A stretch of 64,000 bases of DNA from Hofstenia miamia (Eukaryota > Xenacoelomorpha > Acoela > Hofsteniidae): the NCBI GenBank assembly GCA_900660155.1, contig CABFPE010000004.1:110504-174503 (forward strand). The letters are read 5' to 3'. Below, piece after piece: positions 37,520 through 49,926 of this stretch. The notes under the pieces were generated by a model. That model saw only the letters and a program-made list of their open reading frames with translations. It searched no databases and had not been told where the DNA came from. The translations under genes were made by a program, and so were the position numbers. Numbering within the stretch: position 1 is the stretch's first letter; each line of letters begins with the position of its first letter.

Positions 37520-38430
37520 TTTTATTTTAAAACGGATAAAAAGCATCTATTTAAGATTATAAATCTCCATGTTGCTCGAAAGCTACATTACTAATTATTT
37601 CACCATCATAGAGCCGGTTATTGTGAAGAGTATACGACTGTTGTGCGAGTGCATGGAGCTCAGGTTAATTTTCTTTGACTGCTTCAAGTTGACCTTCAAT
37701 TGGGAGAATTGAAAGTATTCGTAAATTCATTCGCAAGTATACTTTGTTTCTAGAAATTTGACATTCCTCCGTTGTATTTCTGACAACATGAATAATTGCA
37801 TCTGCTTCTCCCTGCAAAGTGAATTCAAAGTATTTTTACCTCCCCGGGTACGCGAGCACTCAATGGCATTGAATAAGCGTGCTGTTAACAATCAGCTAGG
37901 GTCAGATGCTGTATCCTTAGGAAAAATTAGGGCTTTTAAGCCAGAGCTAGCATCCAATCGGTAAGAGAAAATGATAGTATCAGAAGGTAATGGCGCATCT
38001 TGCCGATCGTAGTCTCAACAATTAGGACATTAGCTGGGACCTTACCAACTGACATAAGTGCTTTGGCAGCTCTACCATATTGTCTGAATTCCGCAAGAGT
38101 TTTAGTTCTTATTGTAATTTCATCCTTATTAGAAAAAACCCTGAGCACTTCCACATCACCCTCGTCACTTCGATCCAGGGACTAACAAAGTCAAATGTTA
38201 ATACCCCTACGAATGTGGATTCTACTATCAATAACGTGTTTTCTACCATTCCTATGACATGATCTCAAAGCCACTTTGGTCACCATTAGTAAATTCACTG
38301 TTTTTAGTGTCGGTAAAATCCATTCAGCATCTATAAATATAAAATATTGGAACAAAACGAAAGGTCATTGTGAATTTCTTACTGGTTGTTGAAAGGTGCC
38401 TTAGATATTTTATTGAGACCTCTGTGTGAC
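37520..38430. other. Unassigned DNA with short frames
   Basis: GC content is slightly raised. Minus-strand text at 37660-38154 has frames of 50-72 residues (for example RTKTLAEFRQYGRAAKAL) that look once-coding but match no family I recognise. Confidence 0.35.
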
Positions 38431-38439
38431 TTATTTAAT

Positions 38440-39800
38440 CAATGCTTTGGCAGAATCAACTCATCCTGATTACTTAAAAATTGCTAAAATTCCACCAATA
38501 TATAAGAAGGGAAGAAAAGATCTTGCAGAAAATTACCGACCAGTTTCTGTATTAATAGTAATTAATTAAATATTTGCAAAATTATAATACACCCAAATTA
38601 ACATATATATGGAACAAAATGAAATAATATCAAAACATCAGTTTGGATTGCAAAAAGATACCACTACAAATGATGCCTTACTTTATGCTGTTGAAGACTG
38701 GAGATCAAAATTAGATAGGAATGGAAAAATATATGTAGCATTACTAGATATTTCAAAGGCACTTAATTCAATAAACCATTCTATTTTATTGGAAAATATT
38801 ATAGCAGATTTATAATTTCAGTGATTCATTAATAGAGTTATTAAATAGTTATTTAAGTAATAGATATCAGTATGTGAAACTCAACGAAGAAATATCAAAT
38901 TCATTAGAACTAAACCATGGAGTACCACAAGGATCAGTACTGGGGCAATTACTATTTGTTAATGTAAATGATATGGATCACGTACATTAATAGTAATCAT
39001 GTACAATTTGCAGATGATATTATCATTTATTGTAATGATATTTTAACTTTACAAGAAAATATCGAAAAATTGCAATCCTTCTTTAATAACAATTTGCTAA
39101 AACTAAACATTGAAAAAACTATATTTACGGTAATTAAAAATAGAAGAAATGAAACATTAGAAAGTATTAAGGTATGTCACAACGTCATTCACCAAAAATG
39201 AAATATTTGGGAGCAGTAATTGATAATAAATTGAATTTTGAAGACGAGGCAAACATCATAAAGATTAATTCAAAAAAATGGAAAGTTTATACCGAGAGAA
39301 TGGATGGTAATACTCTTTCGATCACTTGTTCTATCCCATTTCTTGTATTCATCTTGTTTATTAACGAACTTAAGGAAAAATCAAAATCGAAATTAGAAAA
39401 AGTATTTAAGTGGGGAATAAACAATTAGTAACAAAAATGTGTAAATACCATCTAAGATCATTAGAAGCTCTTTGAAATATTAGATGATTGTCGATATTTT
39501 GGAAAAGAAAAGGGAACTTTTCTAATAATCTAAATCAAAGAACAACTACATTTGGTAAACCTAAGTATAATAGAAAAGTAATGAAGAACGGATTATTCAA
39601 CATCGCTACGGAACAAATTGTATTACAGCACAAGAATTCAAAAAAATAATACAATATTAAAATGAAAAACATGATTATACTAAAAAATATCAGTTATCTG
39701 ACTAATTATAGAATAAGATGTGCAACTCAAGAACAATAAGTAAAAAATATTTATTAATTTATATGTAGTTTATAAATGTAACCCAGAAATAAACACTTCC
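38440..39800 (+). mobile_element. Degenerate CR1/L2-like LINE (RT to C-terminus)
   Basis: RT blocks in order: HPDYLKIAKIPPIYKKGRKD and ENYRPVSVL (about 38460-38550), then KHQFGLQKDTTTNDALLYA and VALLDISKALNSINHS (38609-38815). GVPQGSVLGQLLF follows (about 38920), and then VQFADDIIIYCND (38968-39201), so the FADD box is still present. KYLGAVIDNKLNFEDEA follows at 39174-39428. The frame is broken at several points and upstream domains are missing. The 3' limit is estimated, near GAAATAAACACTTCC at 39785. Confidence 0.75.
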
Positions 39801-41134
39801 TGTGATAACTAAGCTCATATGAAGAAAGTTGCATTATTTATATTAATAAGTTTGTAAACGTCATACATGTATTTGCACATGAGAATTTAAATATATGTTG
39901 TTGGTTATTTACTGGGCTGCAGAAACACATTTACACGCGGTTTGTTAGTTGCTAAGATAGTGGAAATTTGCGCCCTTATGCAAATTACAGTTAAAATATG
40001 CTTAAAAAAATACCATATATTGACATCGCCCATATCGACCCAAATATCCAACACACTTGAGAAGAAAATTCGCATATATCGACAAAATTTTAGGAAAAAT
40101 ATAAAATAAATCAAACTAATTTTTGTGATACCGTGTTAACAACCTTTGTGGATTGTCTGCCAAAGTTTGTTTGATTTATCATACGCATGTATTGTAATGA
40201 ACCAAAGTACAAAATGGCAGTCAATTTTGTTGCCAAGTTTGCATATATGTCCATAAAATATCTCCCTACAATACCATAATATAGTGCTGGAGTAACTTGT
40301 TGCAGCTGCTACTATGTTAATCCATCGTTGACATAATTATATGGAATCACATCATAATCGGCACATCTGACGTGATCACCACATACATATTTGGTGAGAA
40401 TTCGCAAGTTGATTTTGGAATATTATCCAGAGAATTTCATTACGTACATTTTTTTATCTATTAATGCCTTAATCATAGAAATTTTTATACACTCGTTTTT
40501 CGAACACTACCGTTTGGACGAGTGATTTATTTCTGATGGAGCAATTGAAGGTATTTTGAACTCAGTAAAAAACAATTTCTCTAAAATAAGGGACAAAAAG
40601 ATAGTGTTTTTGTTGATAAGTTACATGTACTTTGAAGTCTCTTCAAATTAGGTGTCCATCAAATGAGGAAATGTGCATATTACAACGAAAATTATAATTC
40701 AGCAATTTGCAATGAATAAATTGCTAAACTGATCGTTAAAAATGAAATATTACATTTCTACATGCATTTGTAAGTTTTTACTCGAAAATACAAAAATAGC
40801 TTACTATTTAATAAGAAACAAAAAATTCATATTTAAACTGTATTAGGAAACCACTAAGTTTTTATCTTAAAAAATAAACACAAAACTTCAACAAGTGAGT
40901 ATTCAAAGGTAAAATTGGCGGACTTAAAATCTATCTTTCTATATATAAACAAGCACCTTTATTCAAAATTAAATAAAATAAATATTTCGCACTAAAAATT
41001 AGCATCATTATTAAAAAATATTTGCGCGGGGAGAGTTACAGAAAGTATGGCATGAACTGAGCTGAAATCCGCTCTGACAAAGTTACTACTGCTCAAAACA
41101 TTTAGCAATGACAATAATTGGCGAAAAAAATCTC
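39801..41134. other. Unassigned AT-rich DNA
   Basis: No gene seen. The right part is the likely 3' untranslated region of the kinase gene on the minus strand. Confidence 0.4.
40958..40963 (-). promoter_or_regulatory. Candidate polyadenylation signal of the kinase gene
   Basis: AATAAA on the minus strand, about 170 bp past the kinase stop codon. Such hexamers are common by chance in AT-rich DNA. Confidence 0.35.
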
Positions 41135-41186
41135 TCAGCTGCGCCTACTTTTACGTCGACGACGAATTTTGAAAAAACAGCAACAT
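41135..41186 (-). CDS. CSNK1G: Last exon of casein kinase 1 gamma: palmitoylation tail
   Basis: The exon follows acceptor TTATATTTAG. With the previous exon cut at GACCAT|GTACGT, the codon ATA joins to give [20 protein letters not shown] and a final serine before TGA. Vertebrate CK1 gamma proteins end in a similar CCCFFKRRKRK cluster, which is palmitoylated and anchors the kinase in the plasma membrane. Without this exon the upstream frame would read through the donor to a chance stop (MYVK). Confidence 0.85.
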
Positions 41187-44100
41187 CTAAATATAAAAGG
41201 TAAGACTATAAAATTCAATAAAAATAGTTTTATATACATTATCTACATACAGAGTTACAAAAATTAGTATTCACTACACGGTGATTCGTGTGGCTCGGAT
41301 AGTATTTGACTCGGTTTAATTGTAAAATACCTGATCCAGTGAACCAATTTTACTCGTTTTTAGAGCGTTATTAGCAGGGTTTTGCTAAAAGCATCTTTCA
41401 TTACTGATATCCGAATACTTCTTCTTATTATATTTACAAAAAGTTATTTTAGATAAAGTTATAGCATCTTTCATAATTTAAGATATAAAATAAAAGCAAT
41501 CATAAAATTATATTTTAACAAGCAAAAATGCTAGCAAAGTCCAAATTCTCAGCTAAGTTTCTTACGACTTAAGATATCAGCCTATGAAAGATTCTTCTAT
41601 TTTAAATTTATGTATGCAACAACTTCTGAAACCATTAAAAGAATTTAAGGCACACATGGCATTTGTGTAATTCACGGTGTACATAAGAATGAACCTAACT
41701 TTATTGAACTCAGGCCTTTTGTGTACATATATTCCTTTAACTTGTTTATTATTAAATAAACGTGACCAGAAAAAAATTGACCTGTTGACCCGGTTGTAAC
41801 TCTGGTGAAGATTTATACCTTAAAACCCTTTATAAATAATTTGAAACAGCAAATTACAATAGCAGATCCTAAAAAACAGGTATATAAACAAACTCTAAAA
41901 TTTAATGACAGTTAAAATAGTTATAATCATAAGATAAAAAAATGACTTGTATAAAAAGTGTTCAAGATTTCGTTTATTAGGCGTTGCTAACTGCAATAAA
42001 TTTTATTGTTTTAAACGTGAATAAATTAATAATTTCTTGTTGAACGCAATGGTAAAATTGTATGTAGAACCATTAATATAAAACAGCAATTACTTAACGT
42101 ACATGGTCTCATGACTTGCATAGTCAACGTCTGGAATGGGTCTCGACTGATATCCAGTGTTCTCCCGTTTATTTGAATGAGGTTCTTCTCTGCGGGCGGG
42201 TGAAGTCACTACTGGTTCTGATAAACGCTGCGAACTCCAAGCATTTGGAGCAGGCTAAAATACATGTAAGCAGTTTTAAACGACTACTGTAACTTACTAC
42301 TTAAGCAGACAACAATTTAAACTATATATAATAAAGAAACGGACAACAAACTTCCATAATAATAATAACAATAATAATCACATTATCATTACGAATAGTA
42401 TATTATTATCTGTGAATTATTAAGAATGTGCATGATTTTCAGCGTTTAACAAAGAGTAAAAATCGCATTTAGTATGTGGGATTATTCATGAAAGAAAGAC
42501 AAATGGCATTTACAATTAAAAGCTTAAATTTCCCTTCACATAATTAAATCTCTGATTGACATACAATTTTAACAAAGCAATTGTTCGATGAAGTTTCTGC
42601 TTATTGGATACAAAGACAACCATGAAATATTAGATTGTGCATGGAACAATTGTAATTCAGATAAACGAAAGAATTATCACAAATTTCACGAAGACGCTGA
42701 TTCGCAATGGAATACCTTTGAAGTGTGATGAGGCATATTGTTGGATTGCATTGTAGAAGCTTGACTGTCAGAGTTACTGAGTGGTGTAGGCTAAAGTGAA
42801 AATTGTAAACACTTGGAGATAAATAAGACACTTACTATTGTTTTTGAAGACCAATCAAAACGGGAGTCGTCTTGAAAGTTGAGTTTTTTAAAAAGATCTT
42901 TAAATAGCTTTCGGAGATAATCATAGTTGGGTTCTTCGAAAAAGTCCAATTTCCGCGCGTATGACAAATACGTGGCAAATTCATCTAAATTAGGATTCTA
43001 GTTAACAGATTCAATCCTGAATAATGCTTCACAAAACTATCCTGTAGTGCGCAGGAAACAAAATAAAATCCATTAAAAATTGCAAAGTAGGTTAAATTGG
43101 TAAATTTAAGCGTCCAGTGAACTATAAAGGAGAAAATATCGTTTGTGGCTTTTCTTTGAAACGCCCATCTGAATACTTTGTTAAAACCTACAGGTGATAA
43201 TCCATATAAATAATAATAGCTGAAGAATTTAGTAGCAAATCCTCAATATTTTGTATTATGATATACGCAAGATTATATAGATAGCAATAATACCTGGCTG
43301 GTTTTCACAGAGTACATCGATTGGAGTATTTTTTTTGGTTTCGCCTATTTTCTGATATCTTTCTTTGAGATTGTCCGCCTTTAGACCTTGCCAAGGGAGA
43401 GAACCACGTAAAAAATAGAGAAACATATGACCCAAAGCCTCCATATCATCGCGACGACTTTGTTCTAAAATGAAACCAAACTTACTTAAACATTTAGACT
43501 TAAAGGCAAAAATTGCAAAGAAATACAAATAAGTAAATCCTGAATAAAATATTTTAGTTTTAAATGTATTTATGATTGCAATGCCTCGTAATTAAGCAAA
43601 TCTATTACCTTTGCCTAAGTGGGTATTGATGCTCATGTATCGAGCGGTACCAGTGAGTGATTTATGTTCTCTGTATGGAATGTGTTTATTGGTGTCGGAG
43701 TCTATATATTCTTTGGCAAGACCGAAATCTATGATGTGAACATGATTTTCTTTACCAGTGCCCTTGAGACCAATCAGAAAANGATTATTCATGAAAGAAA
43801 GACAAATGGCATTTACAATTAAAAGCTTAAATTTCCCTTCACATAATTAAATCTCTGATTGACATACAATTTTAACAAAGCAATTGTTCGATGAAGTTTC
43901 TGCTTATTGGATACAAAGACAACCATGAAATATTAGATTGTGCATGGAACAATTGTAATTCAGATAAACGAAAGAATTATCACAAATTTCACGAAGACGC
44001 TGATTCGCAATGGAATACCTTTGAAGTGTGATGAGGCATATTGTTGGATTGCATTGTAGAAGCTTGACTGTCAGAGTTACTGAGTGGTGTAGGCTAAAGT

Positions 44101-45146
44101 GAAAATTGTAAACACTTGGAGATAAATAAGACACTTACTATTGTTTTTGAAGACCAATCAAAACGGGAGTCGTCTTGAAAGTTGAGTTTTTTAAAAAGAT
44201 CTTTAAATAGCTTTCGGAGATAATCATAGTTGGGTTCTTCGAAAAAGTCCAATTTCCGCGCGTATGACAAATACGTGGCAAATTCATCTAAATTAGGATT
44301 CTAGTTAACAGATTCAATCCTGAATAATGCTTCACAAAACTATCCTGTAGTGCGCAGGAAACAAAATAAAATCCATTAAAAATTGCAAAGTAGGTTAAAT
44401 TGGTAAATTTAAGCGTCCAGTGAACTATAAAGGAGAAAATATCGTTTGTGGCTTTTCTTTGAAACGCCCATCTGAATACTTTGTTAAAACCTACAGGTGA
44501 TAATCCATATAAATAATAATAGCTGAAGAATTTAGTAGCAAATCCTCAATATTTTGTATTATGATATACGCAAGATTATATAGATAGCAATAATACCTGG
44601 CTGGTTTTCACAGAGTACATCGATTGGAGTATTTTTTTTGGTTTCGCCTATTTTCTGATATCTTTCTTTGAGATTGTCCGCCTTTAGACCTTGCCAAGGG
44701 AGAGAACCACGTAAAAAATAGAGAAACATATGACCCAAAGCCTCCATATCATCGCGACGACTTTGTTCTAAAATGAAACCAAACTTACTTAAACATTTAG
44801 ACTTAAAGGCAAAAATTGCAAAGAAATACAAATAAGTAAATCCTGAATAAAATATTTTAGTTTTAAATGTATTTATGATTGCAATGCCTCGTAATTAAGC
44901 AAATCTATTACCTTTGCCTAAGTGGGTATTGATGCTCATGTATCGAGCGGTACCAGTGAGTGATTTATGTTCTCTGTATGGAATGTGTTTATTGGTGTCG
45001 GAGTCTATATATTCTTTGGCAAGACCGAAATCTATGATGTGAACATGATTTTCTTTACCAGTGCCCTTGAGACCAATCAGAAAATTCTCTGGCTTAACAT
45101 CACGATATATTAACTTCTTACTGTGCACGAACTCCATTCGAGAAAT
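41135..45146 (-). CDS. CSNK1G: Casein kinase 1 gamma (partial; N-terminal exons not seen)
   Basis: A membrane-anchored Ser/Thr kinase of the CK1 family, known for roles including Wnt co-receptor phosphorylation. Exons in order: 45146-44912 ([20 protein letters not shown], catalytic RDVKPEN, IDFG for DFG, and the [17 protein letters not shown] activation segment), 44767-44597 ([14 protein letters not shown] to [13 protein letters not shown]), 44287-44138 ([20 protein letters not shown]), 44093-44019 ([12 protein letters not shown]), 42254-42103 and 41186-41135 ([16 protein letters not shown], stop). All joins are GT-AG and in phase. Exons 1-4 also occur at 43781-43609 (cut), 43464-43294, 42984-42835 and 42790-42716, which I read as an assembly duplicate. 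The glycine-rich loop and catalytic lysine exons are not found between 45147 and 47700. Confidence 0.9.
42103..42254 (-). CDS. CSNK1G: Penultimate exon of casein kinase 1 gamma (C-terminal linker)
   Basis: Encodes a Ser/Pro/Arg-rich linker from [16 protein letters not shown] to [10 protein letters not shown], after acceptor ATTTTAG. Its 152 bp length leaves two bases for the split codon of the last exon. It occurs once, outside the duplicated block. Confidence 0.8.
42480..43781. repeat. Assembly duplicate, left copy (1302 bp)
   Basis: Appears identical to 43783-45084 at constant offset 1303, with a single N (43782) between. It ends mid-exon (after ATCAGAAAA) exactly where the N sits. The pattern is that of two contigs whose overlapping ends were placed side by side. 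Confidence 0.9.
43783..45084. repeat. Assembly duplicate, right copy (1302 bp)
   Basis: Second member of the pair. It contains kinase exons 2-4 and most of exon 1, continuous with the upstream part of exon 1 to 45146. Only one copy is expected in the real genome. Confidence 0.9.
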
Positions 45147-45876
45147 CTAAATTGAACAATGTTTAGAAAATGCAAGTAGGAAAGTAAACCAAGGAAAAGA
45201 GCTGGCTGTTAATGTATGCCGAGATGGAATTGTTCAGCTCTGAACAAGAATCGGATCAGACAAGCCTGAAAAGGTTCACAGTTTAGTTTTTTAAAAGTAA
45301 TTTTTCAGAAACAGTACTTGTTTAACTTTTATGCTACACGGTCGTTAGGTACATCGGCTTAAGTATCGGCATTTCATTGGTAATCGAAAAAAACTACTCT
45401 TGCAATTATTACTCAGATTTGAAAAGGGGCCATAGTACGTAAAGCAGTAATTATTAACCACTAGTGTAAAATAAGTGCTTCAATCCTGTAAATAAAAAGA
45501 TTTGCAGACGAGTGTAGTGCAAAGTATGGTTCTAGACTTATCTAAAAATGAAATTCAAGATCCATCTTTTGCTATTCTCTCAATGGGAATTGAATTGGAT
45601 GGAGTAAGAAACCCTCCATTATCATTAAAGAGTTGTGGAAAATGTGAAATAAGACATTGTAACACAAATTATTATATCAAGAATGCAAATTGCATCGTTG
45701 TAAAACAACAAAAATGATATATGTATATTGTCATAATTCATTTTGTCTTTTTTAAGTAAAAAATTTAAATTGTATTTACAATAAATATTAAAAATCTTAA
45801 ACGTTGTGTTCATTATTAATTTATACGCATAATTATTTTTCAAGATGGGAAATTTTTAATAAAAATATATCATTTG

Positions 45877-45915
<39 letters not shown>

Positions 45916-47680
45916 AAATAAACATATTGGTTGACAGGNTTTACTTTCCAAAGGCTTTCATATTTAATGTCGATTCGCAACACCTAATTGTTGAGTCAGT
46001 TCTATCATTGACTTAAGCACCCAAGAATGATTAAAATAATGCCAATGCTCGTCATTGTCAAAACAAATCCCTGCAAAAGCAACTAGTAAAAATAAATGCA
46101 GGATTAATTGCAAAAAAATAAAAGAGCTTATTTCTAAATAAAGTGCAAAATAGTTTTGAAATTATTGCAAAATATTTAGAGTAAATATTAGTCATAAACC
46201 TTGAGAGAGGGAAATACGGATAGCAAATCACCAAATTAGTTGCCTTTAATTACAATCTAAAAACCAAACGCGTAATTGGCCATGAAATTCCAATTTAAAT
46301 GAGGAAATTAGCATGGAATTAATCTATACATAATTTTATCATTAACCAAAAGCTACGGTTCACTAGAGGATTAGATGACGCAAGGCTAATATTTATTAAT
46401 TCAATTATCCAAGTAGTAAACAATACAGTAACGAACATAGGTCGTTCTATGGATTACATAAAAGTAACCATGTTCGTTTCGACCCAAAAAACATAGTTGA
46501 ATAAATATTTATCATCTACCATAAACTAGGTCCTAGGTCTTAATTTCTCTTTGAATTATATAGTTGAAAAGTGCTATTTTTTATTTTTTATCATGTGCTA
46601 ACCGGTAACAACTATTATTCCGGTCTTCAATTCTATTTAACTACTAATTAATACAAATTCGAAATATAGATTTTGTTTTAAAAAACTTTTTACAAAGCCG
46701 GTAATATTTCGTATTTAGTTTTGTCATTAAATCAGACAGCACAGCTACATTGATATTAATAACTAGTAAGTTGGTATAAGAATATTGGCCTAGAGCGTAT
46801 TGCTAGGTCATTTATTAGAGCATGTTTTGTCGGTTATATGAGATAGAAATGCCTGCATTTTACAAATCAGTCAACAAAGAAATTCATAAAAGGTTGTTAA
46901 GGCATAACTACAACCAAGATTGTATTACAGGGAATGAAAAAATTACAACGACAGTCGACAACGAGTCTGTCAAGACTCACAAAATTTCCAATTAACAGTC
47001 AATTGGTAACTGATCATAAAAAATTATTCACAAAAATAAAATTGTGTATTGAGTTCTAGGCTTCCTAAATATAAAGTTGATTGGATTTGGTTTAAGCAAA
47101 ATTACTAGAATCAAGCTTCACATTAACAAAATATTAATGAAAATCAAATTTCATGTGAGTTTAAAATTAGATTTTTTGTTATTGCATTTGCAAACGACGA
47201 ATCCATCTGTGTCTTGTTTACAATCTGATATAATTTTTACTATTCAGTTATCAACTTTGTCTACATGGGCTTAAATGAGATGGGTCCTGGCCATTTCACA
47301 GTTGATCAGGGGTTCCTCCAAGAAACACTAATAAGCTTCTTTATTGAAATTTCTGCTTTGTTTTTTCACTCAGATTCTTGAAAATTTTATTTATCCTTCA
47401 GTCTTCAATCACATGATATAGTGTGTTATAGATACTACTAAACTAGATATAATCATGCAAGTGCAATATTTTAACTTTGATGTAGTGGAGTAGAAATTCT
47501 AAATAGATTCCTGAAAAGCTTATGATACAAACTAGTTTAAACTAAATCGACTATAATTGACTTAAGGTACATGTATTTCAATTCTTAAAACTCTATATTC
47601 TTTGCTATACATGTATTTGAAGAAATTCTAGGCCTTCAAAATTTTTTTAGGCGCTCTCTTAAGCTCATTTCGTCTGTAAG

Positions 47681-47684
<4 letters not shown>
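45147..47684. other. Unassigned AT-rich DNA upstream of the visible kinase exons
   Basis: Expected to contain kinase intron sequence. No glycine-loop exon found. Includes an AT microsatellite (about 45880-45912) and a single N at 45939. A plus frame at 45502-45717 (71 residues, two CxxC-like spacings) is not recognised. Confidence 0.4.

Positions 47685-47711
<27 letters not shown>
47684..47711. repeat. (AT)n microsatellite
   Basis: TATA repeats forming the left flank (and TA target) of the mariner-like element. Confidence 0.9.
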
Positions 47712-47712
<1 letters not shown>

Positions 47713-47715
<3 letters not shown>

Positions 47716-49060
47716 GGGTTGCGCAGAAAAAGCGGCGTTTTTTGAGAATTTATATTTACAGCTATTTCTATGCAATGCAATGGTCTAAATATCAATAGAT
47801 AGCCTATATCTGTATGCGATTAAAGTCAATAGATTAATTAATATCAATAGAAAGTGTTTTAGTTAACAACGTAATGGAACGTAACAACGTAATGGAAGTA
47901 TCTTCAAAAGACTGTTATTTACTAATAGAAACAATGCGAAGAAATGACATGAAATGCACACAAATACACAACATAATAACAACAGCCTGGGGCGATATCA
48001 TAAGTCTTCGCAGAGTGCAGACTATCGCAAAAGAATATGAAGATGGAACTCGTGCAAAATTAGAAAGGAAGGAAGGTAGTGGGCGACGGAAATCTGAGGA
48101 AAGAAGAAACACACAAGAATTAATCCGAAACAATATTGAGGATAACGGCGGAAGGATTACAGTGAGAGAATTAGCAGAGATACATGGATTATCAAAAGAT
48201 ACCACACACCGTATCATTAAAGATCTTGGTTGTCTCCCAATCTTTGTGAAGTGGGTTCCACATCTACTGACTGAAGACAATAAACGGAATCGTATTGATT
48301 GTTGTGAAGAGATGTCAAGAGTTTTTAATGGAACTCGAAACATTAAAAAGTTGATGCTCGTAACAGATGAAAAATGGTTCTATTGTAGACCATTAGGAAA
48401 TTCAAAAACACGTTTGTCCTGGATTCAGCCAGACGGAGATAGGCCTGTATGTTCCAAAAGAACATTATCAGATAAAAAGTTCTTGGTCTTAATGTGCACA
48501 AATTTTGACGGTTTATCTTACTAAAAAATTCTCGACAAAGGTATCACTGTTAATTCCACTGTTTATTGTGAATTCATAATGGAGGCATTCAATAATTTCA
48601 ATACTTACGAGAATATTAAGGATAGAAGAGGTATTCCTATTGAAAATGCAATTTTGTTTCACGACAACGCGAGACCTCATATTTCACATGAAACTACTGA
48701 TTTTCTGAGAAGGAAAAACATCAAGACATTGAGAAACAACCTGCCTACTCCCCGGATGTCAATATATGTGACAGAATGGTTTTTCCTCTGCTCGAGATGA
48801 GGCGTTCCAAGACAATATTCAACACAAAAAATGATTTAGAAATTTTTTTACAAGAAAATATGCCTACATTGACAAAAGAGATCATGCACCACCAATTTGA
48901 AATGTTACACCAAAAATGCCTAGATATAATCGAAAACAATGGTAATTATTGTTAAAAACTACATAATTTTGTTATGAATTGTTAAATTGTGAATTATAAA
49001 TTGTTATGAATTGTTAAATATAAATTCTCAAAAAACGCCGCTTTTTCTGCGACAACCCTA
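47713..49060 (+). mobile_element. Mariner-like DNA transposon with about 45 bp inverted repeats
   Basis: The inverted ends share GCAGAAAAAGCGGCG followed by TTTTTTGAGAATTTATATTT, with small differences at the outermost bases (TTGGGTTG-CGC versus TAGGGTTGTCGC). Flanks are TA-rich as expected for TA target duplication. Length about 1.35 kb with one transposase gene. The high similarity of the ends suggests a fairly recent insertion; the coding region carries an in-frame stop and one frameshift. Confidence 0.9.
47874..48955 (+). pseudogene. Mariner-like transposase (one stop, one frameshift)
   Basis: Cut-and-paste transposase. The N-terminal half has the helix-turn-helix region ending in ITVRELAEIHGLSKDTTHRI. 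Catalytic blocks are VTDEKWFY (first Asp), LFHDNARPHISHE (second Asp) and, after a frame change near 48725, QPAYSPDVNICDRMVF (third Asp). This is a DDD triad with about 34-35 residues in the last interval. An in-frame TAA lies at about 48522 after DGLSY. The C-terminal end is ENNGNYC. Complete length would be about 355 residues, normal for the family. Confidence 0.85.
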
Positions 49061-49686
49061 TATAAATTGATATATAATATGAACGAATTAAACTGGACTA
49101 GAGAAATAGGTCCAAACGACATTTTGGAAATAAACGCCTTTGCGAATTCACAATGTCTTTCCAGTTTAACACGCTGGTAAATGATACCGTTTCCCTGATA
49201 ATTTCTTGAAAAGAGATTGGCTGATTAATCGAATCGAAATTCGAAAACTGAGGCAGATAGATGAATTAATATTAAATCAACTAGTTTAAATCGTACTAAC
49301 AGATAACTTTCTGCAGTTGATAGTCTTATTAAAAACTTATGAAACATGCTCTGTTAAATACTGATTATAAATTACTAATTTATTTATAAAGAGGCTGATC
49401 AGCTTGCAGATAGGTTGAAGTTTAAGGTTACAATGAAAATCATTTTCTCACAGAATTACATAGTCTCAGAGTTACATGTAGCCGGCTACATGTGTTTGGA
49501 TCCCCGTTTCATTTAATTGTAATGCCGGCAGTAACAACTACCAGCTGTTAGGAAGTTCTCGGAAGGAGTGTATCAAGCAATGACAAAGTGCAAGAAATAG
49601 ATCCTACGAATTCGACCAATAGGCAAAGAAAAAACAGTTCGAAGGAAAGAATGATGAAAATCCCATGGTAGAGTCAAAACGTGATC

Positions 49687-49760
<74 letters not shown>

Positions 49761-49926
49761 TTGAACATAAATGTCGCATATCTAACATTGTAAATGCACT
49801 CAAACATTATAGTGACAAATCATGATATACCCGCCCTAAATTGTCGACAATTAAAAAATTTTTTTAGTTGAATTCATTATCTAGCCTATCTACGTAAGAC
49901 AAACAGCAAACTCTGTTTATTCTTGA
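49061..49926. other. Unassigned DNA with a long (AT)n tract
   Basis: AT repeats run from about 49688 to 49758, giving a false minus-strand frame of alternating Tyr and Ile. Otherwise nothing recognised. Confidence 0.6.

Noticed and set aside
42601-45137. A second casein kinase 1 gamma gene
   Set aside because: The two copies appear identical over 1302 bp including introns and are separated by an N; a real paralogue would differ at least in introns.
45502-45717. Plus frame of 71 residues as an upstream kinase exon
   Set aside because: It is on the opposite strand to the kinase and has no glycine-loop or VAIK-type motif.
49573-49803. Frame of alternating Tyr and Ile
   Set aside because: Translation of an (AT)n microsatellite.
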